Notes: generated by a model from the sequence alone, not told the origin. A stretch of 62,000 nt of DNA from Lingula anatina (GCF_001039355.2 NW_019775595.1:36463-98462); one strand, 5' to 3'; positions 1-9,472 are shown, counted from the first letter of the stretch. Numbers and translations: made by a program.

Positions 1-82
1 TTTTTTTTTTTTTTTTTGAAGTTTTTTTGGTTTTTTTTTAAATGATTTTTTTTTTTTTTTTTTTTTTTTGGGGGGGGGGGGG
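1..82. repeat. poly(T)-poly(G) low-complexity tract
   Basis: Long T runs end in a run of about 13 G. The same T(n)G(n) composite occurs on both sides of the assembly gap near 19.3-19.6 kb, and its complement occurs at 55.85 kb. Homopolymer length is likely unreliable. Confidence 0.85.
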
Positions 83-457
83 CTTATCTTCATCTAATTT
101 ATGGGCTTGCATATAAAAGTTCTGGTAGATACTAGAATCTAGAAGTTTGATTTTCTTTCCTGGGTTGGGTCATCTGGTGGTATATTTCTTACCGAGGGAG
201 GAGTCTCCCTGTCCTGACTGCAAGCGAGTTCCTGGTCTTCCTGGCACTAGAGTTTTAGACATGGTTCTACTTCAGGATCAGCCACAGGTCTCCACCAGTT
301 TCACAATCAATAGGACAACAAGATATCTCCTCGGTTAAGACCCTTTATTCGTTCTGTCTCATCTGCTGGAAGTCCAGCTTTTATATATTTTATCCAAGGA
401 AATATTTTGTATTCAGAATCTTAATTATAACTTCCTCAGTAGAGGTTCTAACATAAC
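83..457. other. Unassigned stretch before the solo LTR
   Basis: No recognisable gene. A 63-codon open frame (147-338, plus) has no known motif. The last ~20 bases before the solo LTR match bases near 5655-5675, so this end belongs to the duplicated element that the LTR entered. Confidence 0.4.
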
Positions 458-461
458 AAGG

Positions 462-1210
462 TATGAGGGTCCAACACTTGGAGGTAGATCACCTTGAATA
501 TACAACTCAACACAGAGAGTTACTGGAGAGACCTTTAGGCTTCGTTCACATGCAATGTCTATTTTCTAATTTCTATTTTCTATTTGCGCTATCTTATGAT
601 CACGGTCTGTGCCCTGAATATCCCGCCGCGTAATTACTGGCAGCGCGAGCCAGTTACTTATAGTAACTTATAGTAACTGGCTCGCGCTGCCAGTAATTAC
701 GCCGCGGGATATTCAGGCCACAGACCGTGATCATAAGACATACCGCAAATAGAAAATAGAATTTAGAAAATAGACATTGCATGTGAATGAAGCCTTATTG
801 TAGCTCCTCCTCAGCATCAAACTGCTGATGTTGGGATTCAGAGGATCTTATATAGTGAAACATCAAAGACATACCTTTATATAAAAGACTTCCAGGTTAA
901 TTACTATTGAAAGCGACATAAATTCTAATGCTAATCTACATGACATATATTCTAACATTACTCTACACCTAACTTCAAGGGGACAGTGTGTCCAGTGACA
1001 GAAAGAGTGTCTTCTGCTAAGGTACTATGCTGTTGTATATCTCTCCTTAACTACCTGCCTGTCTGGCCAGGCTCCTACTCCCCTGTAATTAACTTTTATT
1101 GTGTCCATGTCACTGACATAAGTGGCCATGGCACAACTGCAGTTAAGAGAATTATATTTGAGAATAAAGTTGAAAAAATAACAAATAAAAACTAATATAG
1201 AACTATGATA
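462..1210 (-). mobile_element. Solo LTR-like insertion, interrupted by a fold-back MITE
   Basis: Bases 462-537 plus 798-1210 match 9473-9958 almost throughout, about 489 against 486 bp. The uninterrupted duplicate near 5655-5690 shows the pre-insertion sequence: the flanks AACAAGG and GGCATCAC are contiguous there and are separated here by this repeat. Flanking AAGG (458-461) and GAGG (1211-1214) look like an imperfect 4-bp target duplication. Read on the minus strand, the repeat has a TATA-like stretch followed by AATAAAGG, as in a U3-R-U5 layout. Its ends are not the usual TG..CA, so the LTR call rests on the envelope-like frame beside the second copy. Confidence 0.6.
538..794. mobile_element. 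PIF/Harbinger-type fold-back MITE nested in the solo LTR
   Basis: A 257-bp near-perfect palindrome. The arms begin GGCTTCGTTCACATGCAATG, and the loop is a short repeat of GTAACTTATA. It is flanked by TTA (535-537 and 795-797). Comparison with the uninterrupted LTR at 9473-9958 shows that one TTA is present before insertion, so the 3-bp duplication is directly demonstrated. A TWA target site is the hallmark of PIF/Harbinger. There is no coding capacity. Confidence 0.8.
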
Positions 1211-1535
1211 GAGGCATCACTTCAGAAGCACTACTGTTCCTGAGATTCAAAGAAACTGTCAGTTCTCTCAAGTAATGTACAAGAGCAGCTTGTGTATTCA
1301 ATTCCAAATCTAAAGCTTTCTTATTTGGATCTCCAAGCCCATTGCTGTTTTTGGCTATGGGAATCAAGGATGACATGCAGTGTCTATATCGCTTGCATCC
1401 CACTCCCTCACATTTTTCACATCATTATACACAAGTGCCATTAATGCCATACAGGTGCATTGTGAGCCAGCAGTTCCTTCTATAAATATGCCACTACCTT
1501 GATGAATCCTGCCTTGGACAATAGACTACTATCTG
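1211..1535 (-). pseudogene. Cysteine-protease-like module, copy 1 (internally deleted)
   Basis: Read from 1535 downward, this copy holds the block around Gly-Ser-Gln-Cys (about 1470-1535). It then jumps straight to the C-terminal block, which contains the words SNGLGDPNKKA and LELNTQAALVHYLREL (about 1211-1360). The middle block seen in other copies, INELPSRVEYNETTY, is missing, so an internal deletion joined the two ends. See the copy at 5680-6367 for the fullest version. Confidence 0.55.
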
Positions 1536-1668
1536 GACCTAGTGACCATTAAAACATCTATGTCATTTAAACATTTAAGCACGCAGTAAAACGAGAGTCC
1601 ATTACATGACACTGATAAAATTCGACTCAGTAAACAAAATGCTAAAACTCACCTGTCTTGTTTTTATC

Positions 1669-2200
1669 TTACTGGTCCATTTCTTGCATCTCTTCTGGTA
1701 AAGCGACCTGTTATATAAAAACATACTGGTTATTAGTCTATGGAAGCTTTTAAATCGTCAATATAAGATGCTAGTCTTTACCACCTCATTTTTGCCCTAC
1801 GTTTGCCTTTTAACTAGTGGATAAATATTTCTGCTTACCTCTACCACTTCGTAATCTTCGTATTCAAGGACCCCAAAGTCCTCGACAGCCTCTTCATCCT
1901 GTAAATATATGTAAAGGTAAAATATAAAATGTAAAGAGACAACCGATCTTTGTTACTGCATACTAAATGATCTAAACGTACATACGATGATTAATAAAAG
2001 TTTGGTGTAACCCTACCTGTTATTTCACAATTTTCTTAAGTATAAAAATATGTTACTCACCTCCAACCTAAAAGCCATTGTCGTCCCGTCGTCCAGGACA
2101 ATTTTGAGGATTATTTTGTTACAGTCGTTACACTGTCACACCTATAACCGTCCCATTTTTGATGAAACAGCGACCAATGGACAGGTTTTTTATACACATT
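1669..2200 (-). CDS. Small acidic protein gene, three 3'-terminal exons (copy 1)
   Basis: I do not recognise the protein. Exon A (upper limit about 2200, ending 2061) reads CNDCNKIILKIVLDDG then TTMAFRLE and ends at a GTGAGT donor. Exon B (1839-1898, 60 nt) lies between a TTTACAG acceptor and a GTAAGC donor and encodes DEEAVEDFGVLEYEDYEVVE. Exon C (1669-1707) encodes VALPEEMQEMDQ and a stop. All junctions are phase 0 and the frame is open across the three exons. The CxxC pair suggests a small zinc ribbon followed by an acidic tail. Degenerate copies of exons A and B occur near 4.5-4.8 kb, and exon B again at 9350-9409. The true start is not visible, and an upstream coding stretch to about 2290 is broken. 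It is probably a gene of the mobile element duplicated across this island rather than a host gene. Confidence 0.5.
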
Positions 2201-2643
2201 CTGTTTCTTACAGTGCGACATGTGCAGAAGTGTATCAATTGTACATTTATCTGGAATCTTGCTTTCCTTTAATCTTTCTCATTAAAATTCTGAACCCTGT
2301 TGCTCGGCAATCTCCTATGTCGTTTTGTAAAGGAAACTCGTAGCTCTGAAAAGTACGGCAAATTAGCAAGTGGTTGATCATCTTTTTGTCTCATTATTAT
2401 TGAATGTTCATGTTGTAAGAACTTCAGACTTAATCTGTCCCGAGTGCTCATGGTGGACCTTTTCCCAAATATTTCCCTCCTGTTAGGATCTGATTTCTCA
2501 GCGTTCAGCTGCCCCCTTCACTACTTTCCTGTAAAGACAACATAGATATTCAATAATCCATTACTTTCTAATCAAATAAACTTTCATTGGAGATGATGCA
2601 CATGGTTTGCCATATCCAGGCACATTATTGCACACACTTACAC
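2201..2643 (-). other. Degenerate coding-like stretch of the duplicated element
   Basis: Parts near 2210-2300 match 4870-4940, which lies beside a polymerase-like fragment. A short minus-strand open frame at 2269-2451 has no recognised domain. Bases 2635-2665 match 12065-12095, marking another breakpoint of the duplicated material. Confidence 0.35.
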
Positions 2644-3364
2644 TTAGAAATTGGTGTTCATTTTCCAAGCGAAGCTTTGGACCGTGTTCAGGGTGTTCGT
2701 GTTTAAACAACAGGCACTCAATATCAAATGTAGCTCTGTATGGCTAGTATCGGTCTTATGCACCACAGCAAACAATCTTCGAACAACTCCGAGCCAAAGG
2801 CATTGTTGTTCCAGAGGAAGACCGAGGGTGGCGGCTTCATCAGTTTTATCAAAACTTAAAAGTTGCAGACCTGATAATTTAGTCGTGCGACTAAGTGCAA
2901 CATACCTGATACCTGGTGCAAAAACATGTTTCAATGAAACTGCTGCATCAGTAACAGTTTTCGCTTGAGTTTTATGAACAGTGCAGACCCATGCTAACTT
3001 AAGAGGGTATTGGTATCAAGCCACTTTTACTGACTGATGTTCAATAAGTTCTACATGTGGCTTAAGTTTTACACTGTTTGTAGGTATATTTTCAGGTCTT
3101 ACTGTTTGTTGCCTGGTATTTGTATCTATTTTGGGGTTATCAAAATGTACCCAGATGTACTGTGGGTTGATTTAATGGTTTTGTGCGATGTTCAATCTTC
3201 ACAACAGTATCCATAATGCCATTTGAAAGTCCATCACCAACATTAAGATTTGTTTTAAGCATAACACTTGCATTTATAGCAATTTCTATCAATGGTTTTA
3301 ATGCTAAAAATTCTTTAGCATAAAGAACCTTCTTTCTTTTTGTTTGTCCTGACCTTAAATTCAT
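2644..3364 (-). pseudogene. PIF1-like helicase, C-terminal fragment
   Basis: PIF1 helicases are superfamily-1 5'-3' DNA helicases, and PIF1-like copies are common in eukaryotic mobile elements. Reading from 3364 downward, INASVMLKTNLNVGDGLSNG resembles the PIF1 segment with consensus GARVMLxxNxxxxDGLxNG. After a frameshift near 3150 comes a WVHFDNPK stretch. [14 protein letters not shown] then corresponds to the late helicase motif HKxQGxT, and [15 protein letters not shown] to motif VI, where the YVALSR arginine acts as the ATP finger. One in-frame stop (near 3020) and the frameshift make it a pseudogene. The N-terminal half with Walker A and B is absent. It lies between protease-module copies, which suggests an element that carried both. 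Confidence 0.75.
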
Positions 3365-3431
3365 GATATCAGCTGCTTCTATTGTAATGATGTCAGAACA
3401 AAGTGTCTCTTACAGATCTTTGTTATGTTCG

Positions 3432-3600
3432 TCAACTTCTTTTTTCCCCCGGGGAAAATATACATTTAGCAATTTCTGTCAATGGTTTTAATGCTAAAAA
3501 TTCTTTAGCAAAAGGAATCTTCTTTTCCAAAATTCTTGAAGCATGCTTTTGGAGTGTACTCGGAGTGTACCGGCTCATGATGGCGTTTCTCAAAAGGTAG
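3432..3600 (-). pseudogene. Duplicated scrap of the PIF1-like region
   Basis: The sequence encoding AKEFLALKPLTEIA, near 3470-3515, repeats the one at 3285-3330 (AKEFLALKPLIEIA). A partial tandem duplication of the helicase segment therefore sits directly upstream on the minus strand. No complete domain is present. Confidence 0.5.
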
Positions 3601-4395
3601 TGCATCACTTCAAAAGCACTACTGTTTCTGAGATTCAAAGAAACTAAGTTCTCTAAAGTAATGTATAAGAGCAACTTGTCTTTTTAATTCCAAAACTGCA
3701 GCTTTCTAATTTGGATCTCCAAGCCCATTGCTATTTTGGCTATGGAAATCAAGGATGAAATGTCTTCCATCATGCATTTAGAACGCCATAGTCGCAAAAC
3801 ACAAGTCTTCAGAGCCCATTAAGCCAAAAAAAAAATAATAAAAAAAAATTCCAGGTTGTGTATAAGTAGAGTCTATTGCATTTTCTAAAGTGTAAAAAGA
3901 TGGTTGTGATTCCAGTAAATTTAGTGATCCATCAAAATATTCTTGAGTATTAATAACATAAGTAGTTTCATTGTATTCAACTCTTGACGGCAACTCATTT
4001 ATGAGCAAAAATGTTGGGTTTCCTTTATTCCATGATAGACATCATCACCAGCATAGAGAACGGTGTCTATATTGCTTGTATCCCACTCCCTCACATTTTT
4101 CACCTCATTATACACAAGTGTCACTAATGCCATACAGGTGCATTGTGAGCCAGCAGTGCCATCTATAAATATGCCACTGCCTTGATGGATCCTGCCTTGG
4201 ACAACAGACTACCATCTGGCAGCTTGATATATGGTTGGGAGTGTCTCTCAGAGTATCCTTGCAGAATTCTTTTTTTCACATTGATCTTGCTAGGGTGTAC
4301 ATTTTGTGCAGCCCTTTCTCTTGATTCACCATTTTACTTTGAAAGGTAACTCTGTTCTCTACTGTGTCTGGCATCTTTAATATCTGGTCGGAAGC
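3601..4395 (-). pseudogene. Cysteine-protease-like module, copy 2
   Basis: From the upstream side (about 4390) it begins with a lysine-rich block (MVNQEKGCTKCTPSKINVKK, near 4335) and a YIKLPDG segment. The VVQGRIHQGSG...GSQCTC block (4100-4200), the NVREWDTSNIDTVLYAGDDV helix-like stretch and INELPSRVEYNETTY (3940-4010) follow. A T-rich slippage run (about 3830-3850) precedes the C-terminal LGDPN block (3601-3770). Frame changes at the Cys block and at the homopolymer break the reading frame. The Cys block and the later His block fit the general layout of papain-like deubiquitinases such as the herpesvirus tegument (C76-type) family, but that assignment is inferred from motif memory only. 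Confidence 0.5.
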
Positions 4396-4475
4396 ATTTT
4401 TCAGAGTCGTTGCTGAACTCTTTATTTTTCACATCGATCTTTTACGGTGTGCATTCTTTTACAGTGTGCATTTAC

Positions 4476-4810
4476 CTCTGTCACATCGTAATCTTCCATT
4501 TCAAGAACCCCTAAGCCCTCGACAGCCTCTTTGTCCTATAAATATCTGTAAAGGTAAAATGTATAATGTACAAAGACAACTGATCTTCGTTACTACATAC
4601 TAAACAATCTAAACGTACATACGATGATTAATTAAAGTTTGGTGTAACCCTACCTGTTATTTCACAATTTTCTTAAGTATAAAAATATGTTACTCACCTC
4701 TAACCTAAAAGCCATTGTCGTCCCATCATTAGGACGATTTTTATTATCATTTTGAAAACAGTCATCGCACTGTAAAATGTATAATCGTGCCATTTTTGAT
4801 TAAACAGCGA
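4476..4810 (-). pseudogene. Small acidic protein gene, copy 2 (exons A and B)
   Basis: Exon B (4476-4535, 60 nt) is intact between a TTATAG acceptor and a GTAAAT donor and encodes DKEAVEGLGVLEMEDYDVTE. Exon A, ending 4698 at a GTGAGT donor, keeps TTMAFRLE, but its upstream CxxC region is shifted out of frame relative to the copy at 2061-2200. The terminal exon was not found. Confidence 0.5.
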
Positions 4811-4894
4811 CTGATGGATGGAGTTTTTATGCACATTTTGTGCACGTCTTCTTTCTTACAATGCAACATGTGCACAAGTGTATCAATTGTACAT

Positions 4895-5089
4895 TTATCT
4901 GGAATCTTGCTTTCCTTTAATCTTCATCATTAACATTCTTATTAAACCGCGGTGTCGCATGCTAATGCCATCCTTAAAGATGTCTATATCCCTTTCTTTG
5001 TAAAAGGTGACCATTTTTGCCACCGCTTCCAATATCGGTTCAGCATCTTTGTTTTTGTACCAGATGAGGAAATCTCGCATTGTGTGCAT
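4895..5089 (-). pseudogene. Possible family-B DNA polymerase fragment
   Basis: A 64-codon open frame contains TMRDFLIWYKNKDAEPILEA, then MVTFYKERDIDIFKDGIS. The layout F-L-x-W-Y-x-N-x-D, a helix, then F-Y-x-x-x-x-I-D-x-x-K-D resembles a conserved stretch in protein-primed/transposon-type B-family polymerases (DNA_pol_B_2), where YNNxDVxP precedes FYxxKGID. None of the catalytic motifs (DxxSLYP, YxDTD) is present in this short piece. It adjoins the acidic-gene copy and protease copies of the same duplicated element. The polymerase assignment is tentative. Confidence 0.35.
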
Positions 5090-5194
5090 CCCGTTTTCAA
5101 CCTACGCGCATTGGCACTGCACGTAATCTTCCTTCAGGTAAAACATTTTCATGGCTTCAAGATATTAATGTCCACTAATTTCATTGAATAATTT

Positions 5195-5511
5195 CTAAGA
5201 TGTGATCACCAGCATAGAGAATGATGTCTATATTGCTTGCATCCCACTCCCTCACATTTTTCACCTCATTATACACAAGTGCCATAAATGCCATACAAGT
5301 GCATTGTGAGCCAGCAGTGCCATCTATAATATGCCACTGCCTTGATGGATCCTGCCTTGGACAACAGAGTGTACTCTGTCATTGTCAGAGTCGCTCGTTT
5401 CGTTGTCATCACTAATAATAATGAAAGACTCTGGACAGTTTGAGATGGATTTTTGTTTAAGCCTTTTTCTTTGATGCACCATTTTGCTTTCAAAGGTAAC
5501 TCTGCTCTATA
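5195..5511 (-). pseudogene. Cysteine-protease-like module, copy 3 (N-terminal version)
   Basis: Starting at the ATG near 5484, a basic segment (MVHQRKRLKQKS) is followed by a serine/isoleucine/acidic stretch (ESFIIISDDNETSDSDNDR) and then VVQGRIHQGSG. One stop interrupts the frame just before DGTAGSQCTC. The copy runs through NVREWDASNIDIILYAGD and then ends abruptly near 5200. The N-terminal basic-acidic leader also appears near 8.65-8.82 kb. Confidence 0.45.
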
Positions 5512-5679
5512 TTTCTTCTGGCAGCTTTAACTTATGGCTCTACACAACTTTTATACTAGTTCCTTTTTTCATTTTTCTTTGTTCTCTTTTCTGCATATTT
5601 TCATAATATCTCTACTTTTCAAAATAAGATTGGAGTTCAAAAGGAAACAAATCAGTAGAGGTTCTAACAGAACAAGGCA

Positions 5680-6367
5680 TCACTTCAAAAGCACTACTGT
5701 TTCTGAGGTTCAAAGAAAATGTCAGTTCTCTCAATTAATGTACAAGAGCAGCTTGTGTATTCAATTCCAAAACTGTAGCTTTCTTGTTTGGATCTCCAAG
5801 CCCATTGCTCTTTTGGCTATGGGAATCAAGGATGATATGCCTTCCATCATGCATTTAGAGCGCCATAGTCACAAAACACAAGTCTTCAGAGCCCATTAAG
5901 CCAAAAAAAAAAAAAAAAATTGCCAGGTTGTGTATAAGCAGTGTCTATTGCATTTTCTAAAGTGTAAAAAGATGGTTGTGATTCCAGTAAATTTAGTGAT
6001 CCATCAAAATATTCTTGAGTATTAATAACATAAGTAGTTTCATTGTATTCAACTCTTGACGGCAACTCATTTATGAGCAAAAATGTTCGGTTTCCTTCCA
6101 TGATAGACATCATCACCAGCATAGAGAACAGTGTCTATATGGCTTGTATCCCGCTCCCTCACATTTTTCACCTCATTATACACAAGTGCCATTAATGCTG
6201 TGCCTGTGCATTGTGATCCAGCAGTATCATCTATGAATATGTCGCTGCCTTGATGGAACCTGCCTTGGACAACAGACATAATAGAATATCTTGAACCACG
6301 CAGATTTCTCATACCTCTCTTTTTTCTGCCAAAAAACTGTAGTGCTCAGCAACCCCTTTCTTGGCAT
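5680..6367 (-). pseudogene. Cysteine-protease-like module, copy 4 (most complete)
   Basis: The start codon at 6365-6367 begins MPRKGLLSTT; the intact equivalent is copy 7. Blocks in order are a basic leader, SRYSIMSVVQG, a GSQC nucleophile-like block (about 6205), NVRERDTSHIDTVLYAGDD and INELPSRVEYNETTYVINTQ. After these come SFYTLENAIDTAY and GSEDLCFVTMAL, and then LDSHSQKSNGLGDPNKKA (about 5790-5845), an Asp-x-His pair where papain-like proteases keep their catalytic His. The end reads LRELTFSLNLRNSSAFEV (near 5690). The intact length would be about 220-230 residues. Frameshifts near 6320 and at an A/T homopolymer (5904-5920), plus stops, inactivate it. A Cys early and an Asp-x-His late fits a C76/OTU-like cysteine protease; no search was possible. 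Confidence 0.55.
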
Positions 6368-6789
6368 TTTCTCTTTTTTTTGTTCTTTCACAACTGATTA
6401 AGGAAAAAAAGTAATCAAAACTTTAAAAAAAAAATTTAATATTCTTCACTTCACAGGACATATTTTCCAAATGCTCTACTCTTACTTTCCATGGCACCTA
6501 AGACACACCTACACATCACAACCTTCAAATTACACCAAAGCTAAAGTATTCCATATAAATGCAGTTTTACTTATTATCCACCCACTTTAAATAAAAATTT
6601 GATCACATAATTTTTACTCTAGCAACTGTATTCTGGCAGCTTTGATATCTGGTTGGGAGCGTTTCTCAGAGTCTTGTTGCTGAAAAATATTTTTTTTAAT
6701 TTTTTCATATCGATTTTCTATGGTATGATTCTGTGCAGCCTTTTTCTTTGATCTACAATTTGACTTTGTCTGCTTTCTACTTTGTCATT
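6368..6789. other. Spacer between protease copies 4 and 5
   Basis: AT-rich DNA with no coding frame I can support. Its beginning (6368-6510) is a diverged repeat of 12921-13050, the DNA immediately upstream of copy 7, so upstream sequence was duplicated together with the module. Confidence 0.5.
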
Positions 6790-7345
6790 ATGAAAAAAAA
6801 ATTGCCAGCTTGTGTATAAGCAGTGTCTATTGCATTTTCTAAAGTGTAAAAAGGTGGTTGTGATTCCAGTAAATTTAGTGATCCATCAGAAGATTCTTGA
6901 GTATTAATAACATAAGTAGTTTCATTGTATTCAGTTCTTGATGGCACCTCATTTATGAGCAAAAATGTTCAGTCTCCTCTATTCCATGATTGACATCATC
7001 ACCAGCATAGAGAACGGTGTCTACATCGCTTGCATCCCACTCCCTCACATTTTTCACCTCATTATACACAAGTGTCATTAATGCCATACACATGCATTGT
7101 GAGCCAACAGTACCATCTATAAATATGTTGCTGCCTTGATGGATCCTGCCCTGGAAAATAGACTACCATCTGGCAGCTTGATATATGGTTGGGAGTGTCT
7201 CTCAGAGTATCTTTGCAGAATTCTTTTTTTCACATTGATCTTGCTAGGGTGTGCGTTTTGTGCAGCCCTTTCTCTTGATTCACCATTTTACTTTGAAAGG
7301 TAACTCTGTTCTCTATTGTGTCTGGCATCTTTGATATATGATGGT
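6790..7345 (-). pseudogene. Cysteine-protease-like module, copy 5
   Basis: Its layout is that of copy 2: the upstream lysine-rich block (7165-7340), the Cys block (7080-7140), then VPSRTEYNETTYVINTQESS (6900-6960) and PPFYTLENAIDTAY (6805-6860). It is truncated before the Asp-His block. The frame is broken between blocks. Its upstream half is followed abruptly by the 146-bp LTR-like segment. Confidence 0.5.
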
Positions 7346-7378
7346 CTGGGGGATGTCTCCGACCGTATGCTGGGGATA

Positions 7379-7524
7379 TGTTGCTCCACTCAACAAACTC
7401 ACAACTTTGATTCTATACAGGTTTATTTCTGCCAGAGTAAAAGTACAGAGGAGCCTTAAACCTTACAATGTGAAGGACAACCTTCCTGTTCCAGAGCTAA
7501 CCCTGTACTGACTTCTACATCACA
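7379..7524 (-). mobile_element. Short LTR-like segment (TGT...ACA)
   Basis: On the minus strand it begins TGTGATGTAG and ends GGAGCAACA, giving TG..CA termini. AATAAA lies about 45 bp before the 3' end. It directly follows the gypsy pol remnant (7528-8452) in the minus-strand direction, where a 3' LTR or LTR fragment could sit after internal deletion. There is no partner copy in the window, so the LTR call is weak. Confidence 0.3.
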
Positions 7525-7527
7525 CTG

Positions 7528-8452
7528 TTATATGAACTGAAAGTGGCCATGATGGGCGACAAACGCAGTTTTGTGTCGAGTCTCTTCATCTGAGGGTAGC
7601 TGCCAGGTGAAAAGGACCAGTGAACTGAAATACTTAGCCTGAAATTCAGAAAGAACGTCAAGTATGTCTGACAGTCTGGGTAAGGGAAAGTGCATAGGTT
7701 TTGTCACTTTGTTAAGTCGTCTGTAATCTATCGCAAATCTCGTGGACCCATCTTTCTTTTTGACCAACACTACCAGACTTGCCCACTCACTATCAGACTC
7801 TTCAATAATGTTATTTGCTAACATTTCGTCAGTCTGTCGTTCAACTTCAATTTTCTGTGCAGGGATCTGTCTCTAGTGTCGTTTACGTTGGGGAGGGGCA
7901 TCTCCTGTATCAAGCTCAGATAATTTTGAAGCAGAAATACCTCTATATTTTCCAATCAAAGCTAACAACTGTTGTTTCTGAATGTCCCTCCAGTCAGCAT
8001 CACTAAGGTCAACTCCTGTTTCCTGGCCAATTTTTACAAATTGAGGGTCTGCTTTAAGACTATCAGACGGAGATGCTTCTGTTGAGATCACCGAATGCAC
8101 ATTAACTAGGTTACTGAATGGGATCAGATTTTTGTCATCAGTGGGATATGCTTTAGCTAAAATTTTGTCCTGAGGTACAAATATAGGCCATTAGTTGTTT
8201 TGACCACACATCTAGCAACAAAGATGTCATCATCAGTTGATTCTAACAGTAAATTTTGAATTTTTGATTTGTTTGCACCTGAAACTTTGATGGGAACTAA
8301 GGATTCTTGTCTGGGATTTACTATGACACGTTCTTTTGCTCATGCTAGGCCAGTATAATCTGCTTTGTTTGTCTCTATCATCTCATCATTTTCAAAGGTA
8401 ATAATTTCATTTTTAACATCAAGACTTCAGCCTATTCAAATAATTAATGTAT
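7528..8452 (-). pseudogene. Ty3/gypsy-type pol remnant (protease-RT linker and reverse transcriptase N-terminus)
   Basis: From the 5' side (about 8420), a degraded protease/linker region contains VPIKVSGANKSKIQNLL and DDDIFVARCVV. A linker (8100-7873) with a LLALIGKYRGI segment follows; linkers of this sort precede RT in gypsy elements. The RT fingers/palm start (7860-7528) contains IIEESDSEWASLVVLVKKKD, then FAIDYRRLNKVT, PLPRLSDILDVL, a degenerate AKYFSSLVLFTWQLP and KTAFVAHHGHFQF. The YVDD active site, RNase H and integrase are absent because the sequence stops at 7528 against an LTR-like segment. Frameshifts and stops occur near 7862 and 8160-8340. Confidence 0.8.
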
Positions 8453-8504
8453 AATTTGGGTTTGAGCGTTTATCTTAAAGTGATCAATATATATATGGTG
8501 TCCT

Positions 8505-8640
8505 CTAGTTTATAAAATGAGTCAGCCATTTCTCTACATCTTCATCTCCATTTCCTCTAAATTTTCCTGGAGCTAACCCTAGATCTGAGGACATTGTTAT
8601 TTTCTTGTTTTTTTTTTCAATTGTTAATTCACTGTTCATC
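8505..8640 (-). pseudogene. Gypsy-type gag N-terminal fragment
   Basis: The ATG at 8596-8598 opens MSSDLGLAPGKFRGNGDEDV, followed by EKWLTHFIN and a stop. The F-x-G-N-x-D-E-D-V-x-x-W-L-x-x-F pattern is the usual beginning of retrotransposon gag domains. The remainder of gag is not visible. It lies just upstream of the pol remnant on the same strand, so both probably came from one deleted element. Confidence 0.55.
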
Positions 8641-9165
8641 TGGCGATCATGGACGTTCAGCATATTCTGCTTCTTCTTTGCTGAGGTCAATGATGATTGG
8701 AGACTCTGAGTGTACTCTGTCTTTGTTGGATTCACTTGTTTAGACGTCATCGCTAATAATAATGGGAGACTCTGGACGGTTTGAGATGGATTTTTGTTTA
8801 ACGATGAATGGCCCTTCAAACTTGAAGATTTTTAAAAATTTGTTGTTGCCATTGTTGGAATTGGTTTGGCCTCTTTCAAAAAAAAAATGGTGACTTTTGT
8901 TCGACAGCTTGGTTTAATAAACTGCATTTGTGAATAACGGCCTGTTGGTGTGAACTTTCTTGGGCCATCTATTGGTCGGTCTGGCAACCATTACAATTTT
9001 CACTTTGTACTCGCACGATTTGCCTTGTGAAGAAATAAGTGAAGATTTGGTGGATGATGGCTGTACTAGTCGGTCCATTTTTTTTTCTTGGCGAGAGCTA
9101 CATCTACTTCCTGGAAGAGCGACAAAAATGCTGACCAATCTGTATACGCTATTTCAATGACTGTG
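8641..9165 (-). pseudogene. Broken coding stretch with basic-acidic leader of the duplicated element
   Basis: A minus-strand frame from about 9160 runs through KKKMDRLVQPSSTKSSLISS and ARPTNRWPKKVHTNRPLFTN to a stop at 8914. After more breaks comes the leader KQKSISNRPESPIIISDD (about 8760-8800), also found ahead of protease copy 3. Here the leader continues into a second acidic repeat (SESPIIIDLSKEEAEYAE) instead of the Cys block. No domain is recognised. Confidence 0.4.
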
Positions 9166-9349
9166 GTGGATTCACCCTGTTGGTAGCAGATCTTTATGGG
9201 AGATTTTGAACTCTCGAAGGACAATTTATAGACAGAATGTCAGAATGCTTCTGTTTAAAAATGCCTCTTCTATCTCTCCTGCGTGCTTTATGACACGACC
9301 CCAAACAATCTCATTGCCTTTTAACTAGTGGATAAATAATTCTGTTTAC

Positions 9350-9409
9350 CTCGACTACTTTGTACTCCTCACATATGAATCCCTCGAAGTCTTCGGCGGT
9401 CTCTTCTTC
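9350..9409 (-). CDS. Acidic 60-nt exon, copy 3
   Basis: The exon sits between a TTTACAG acceptor and a GTAAAC donor, is phase 0, and encodes EEETAEDFEGFICEEYKVVE. It is the third intact copy of exon B (compare 1839-1898 and 4476-4535). The adjoining intron sequence to 9472 also matches 1899-1965. The LTR at 9473 is inserted in that intron. Confidence 0.5.
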
Positions 9410-9472
9410 CTGTAAATATATGTTAAGGTAAAATATATAATGTAAAGAGACAACCGATCTTTGTTACGGCAT

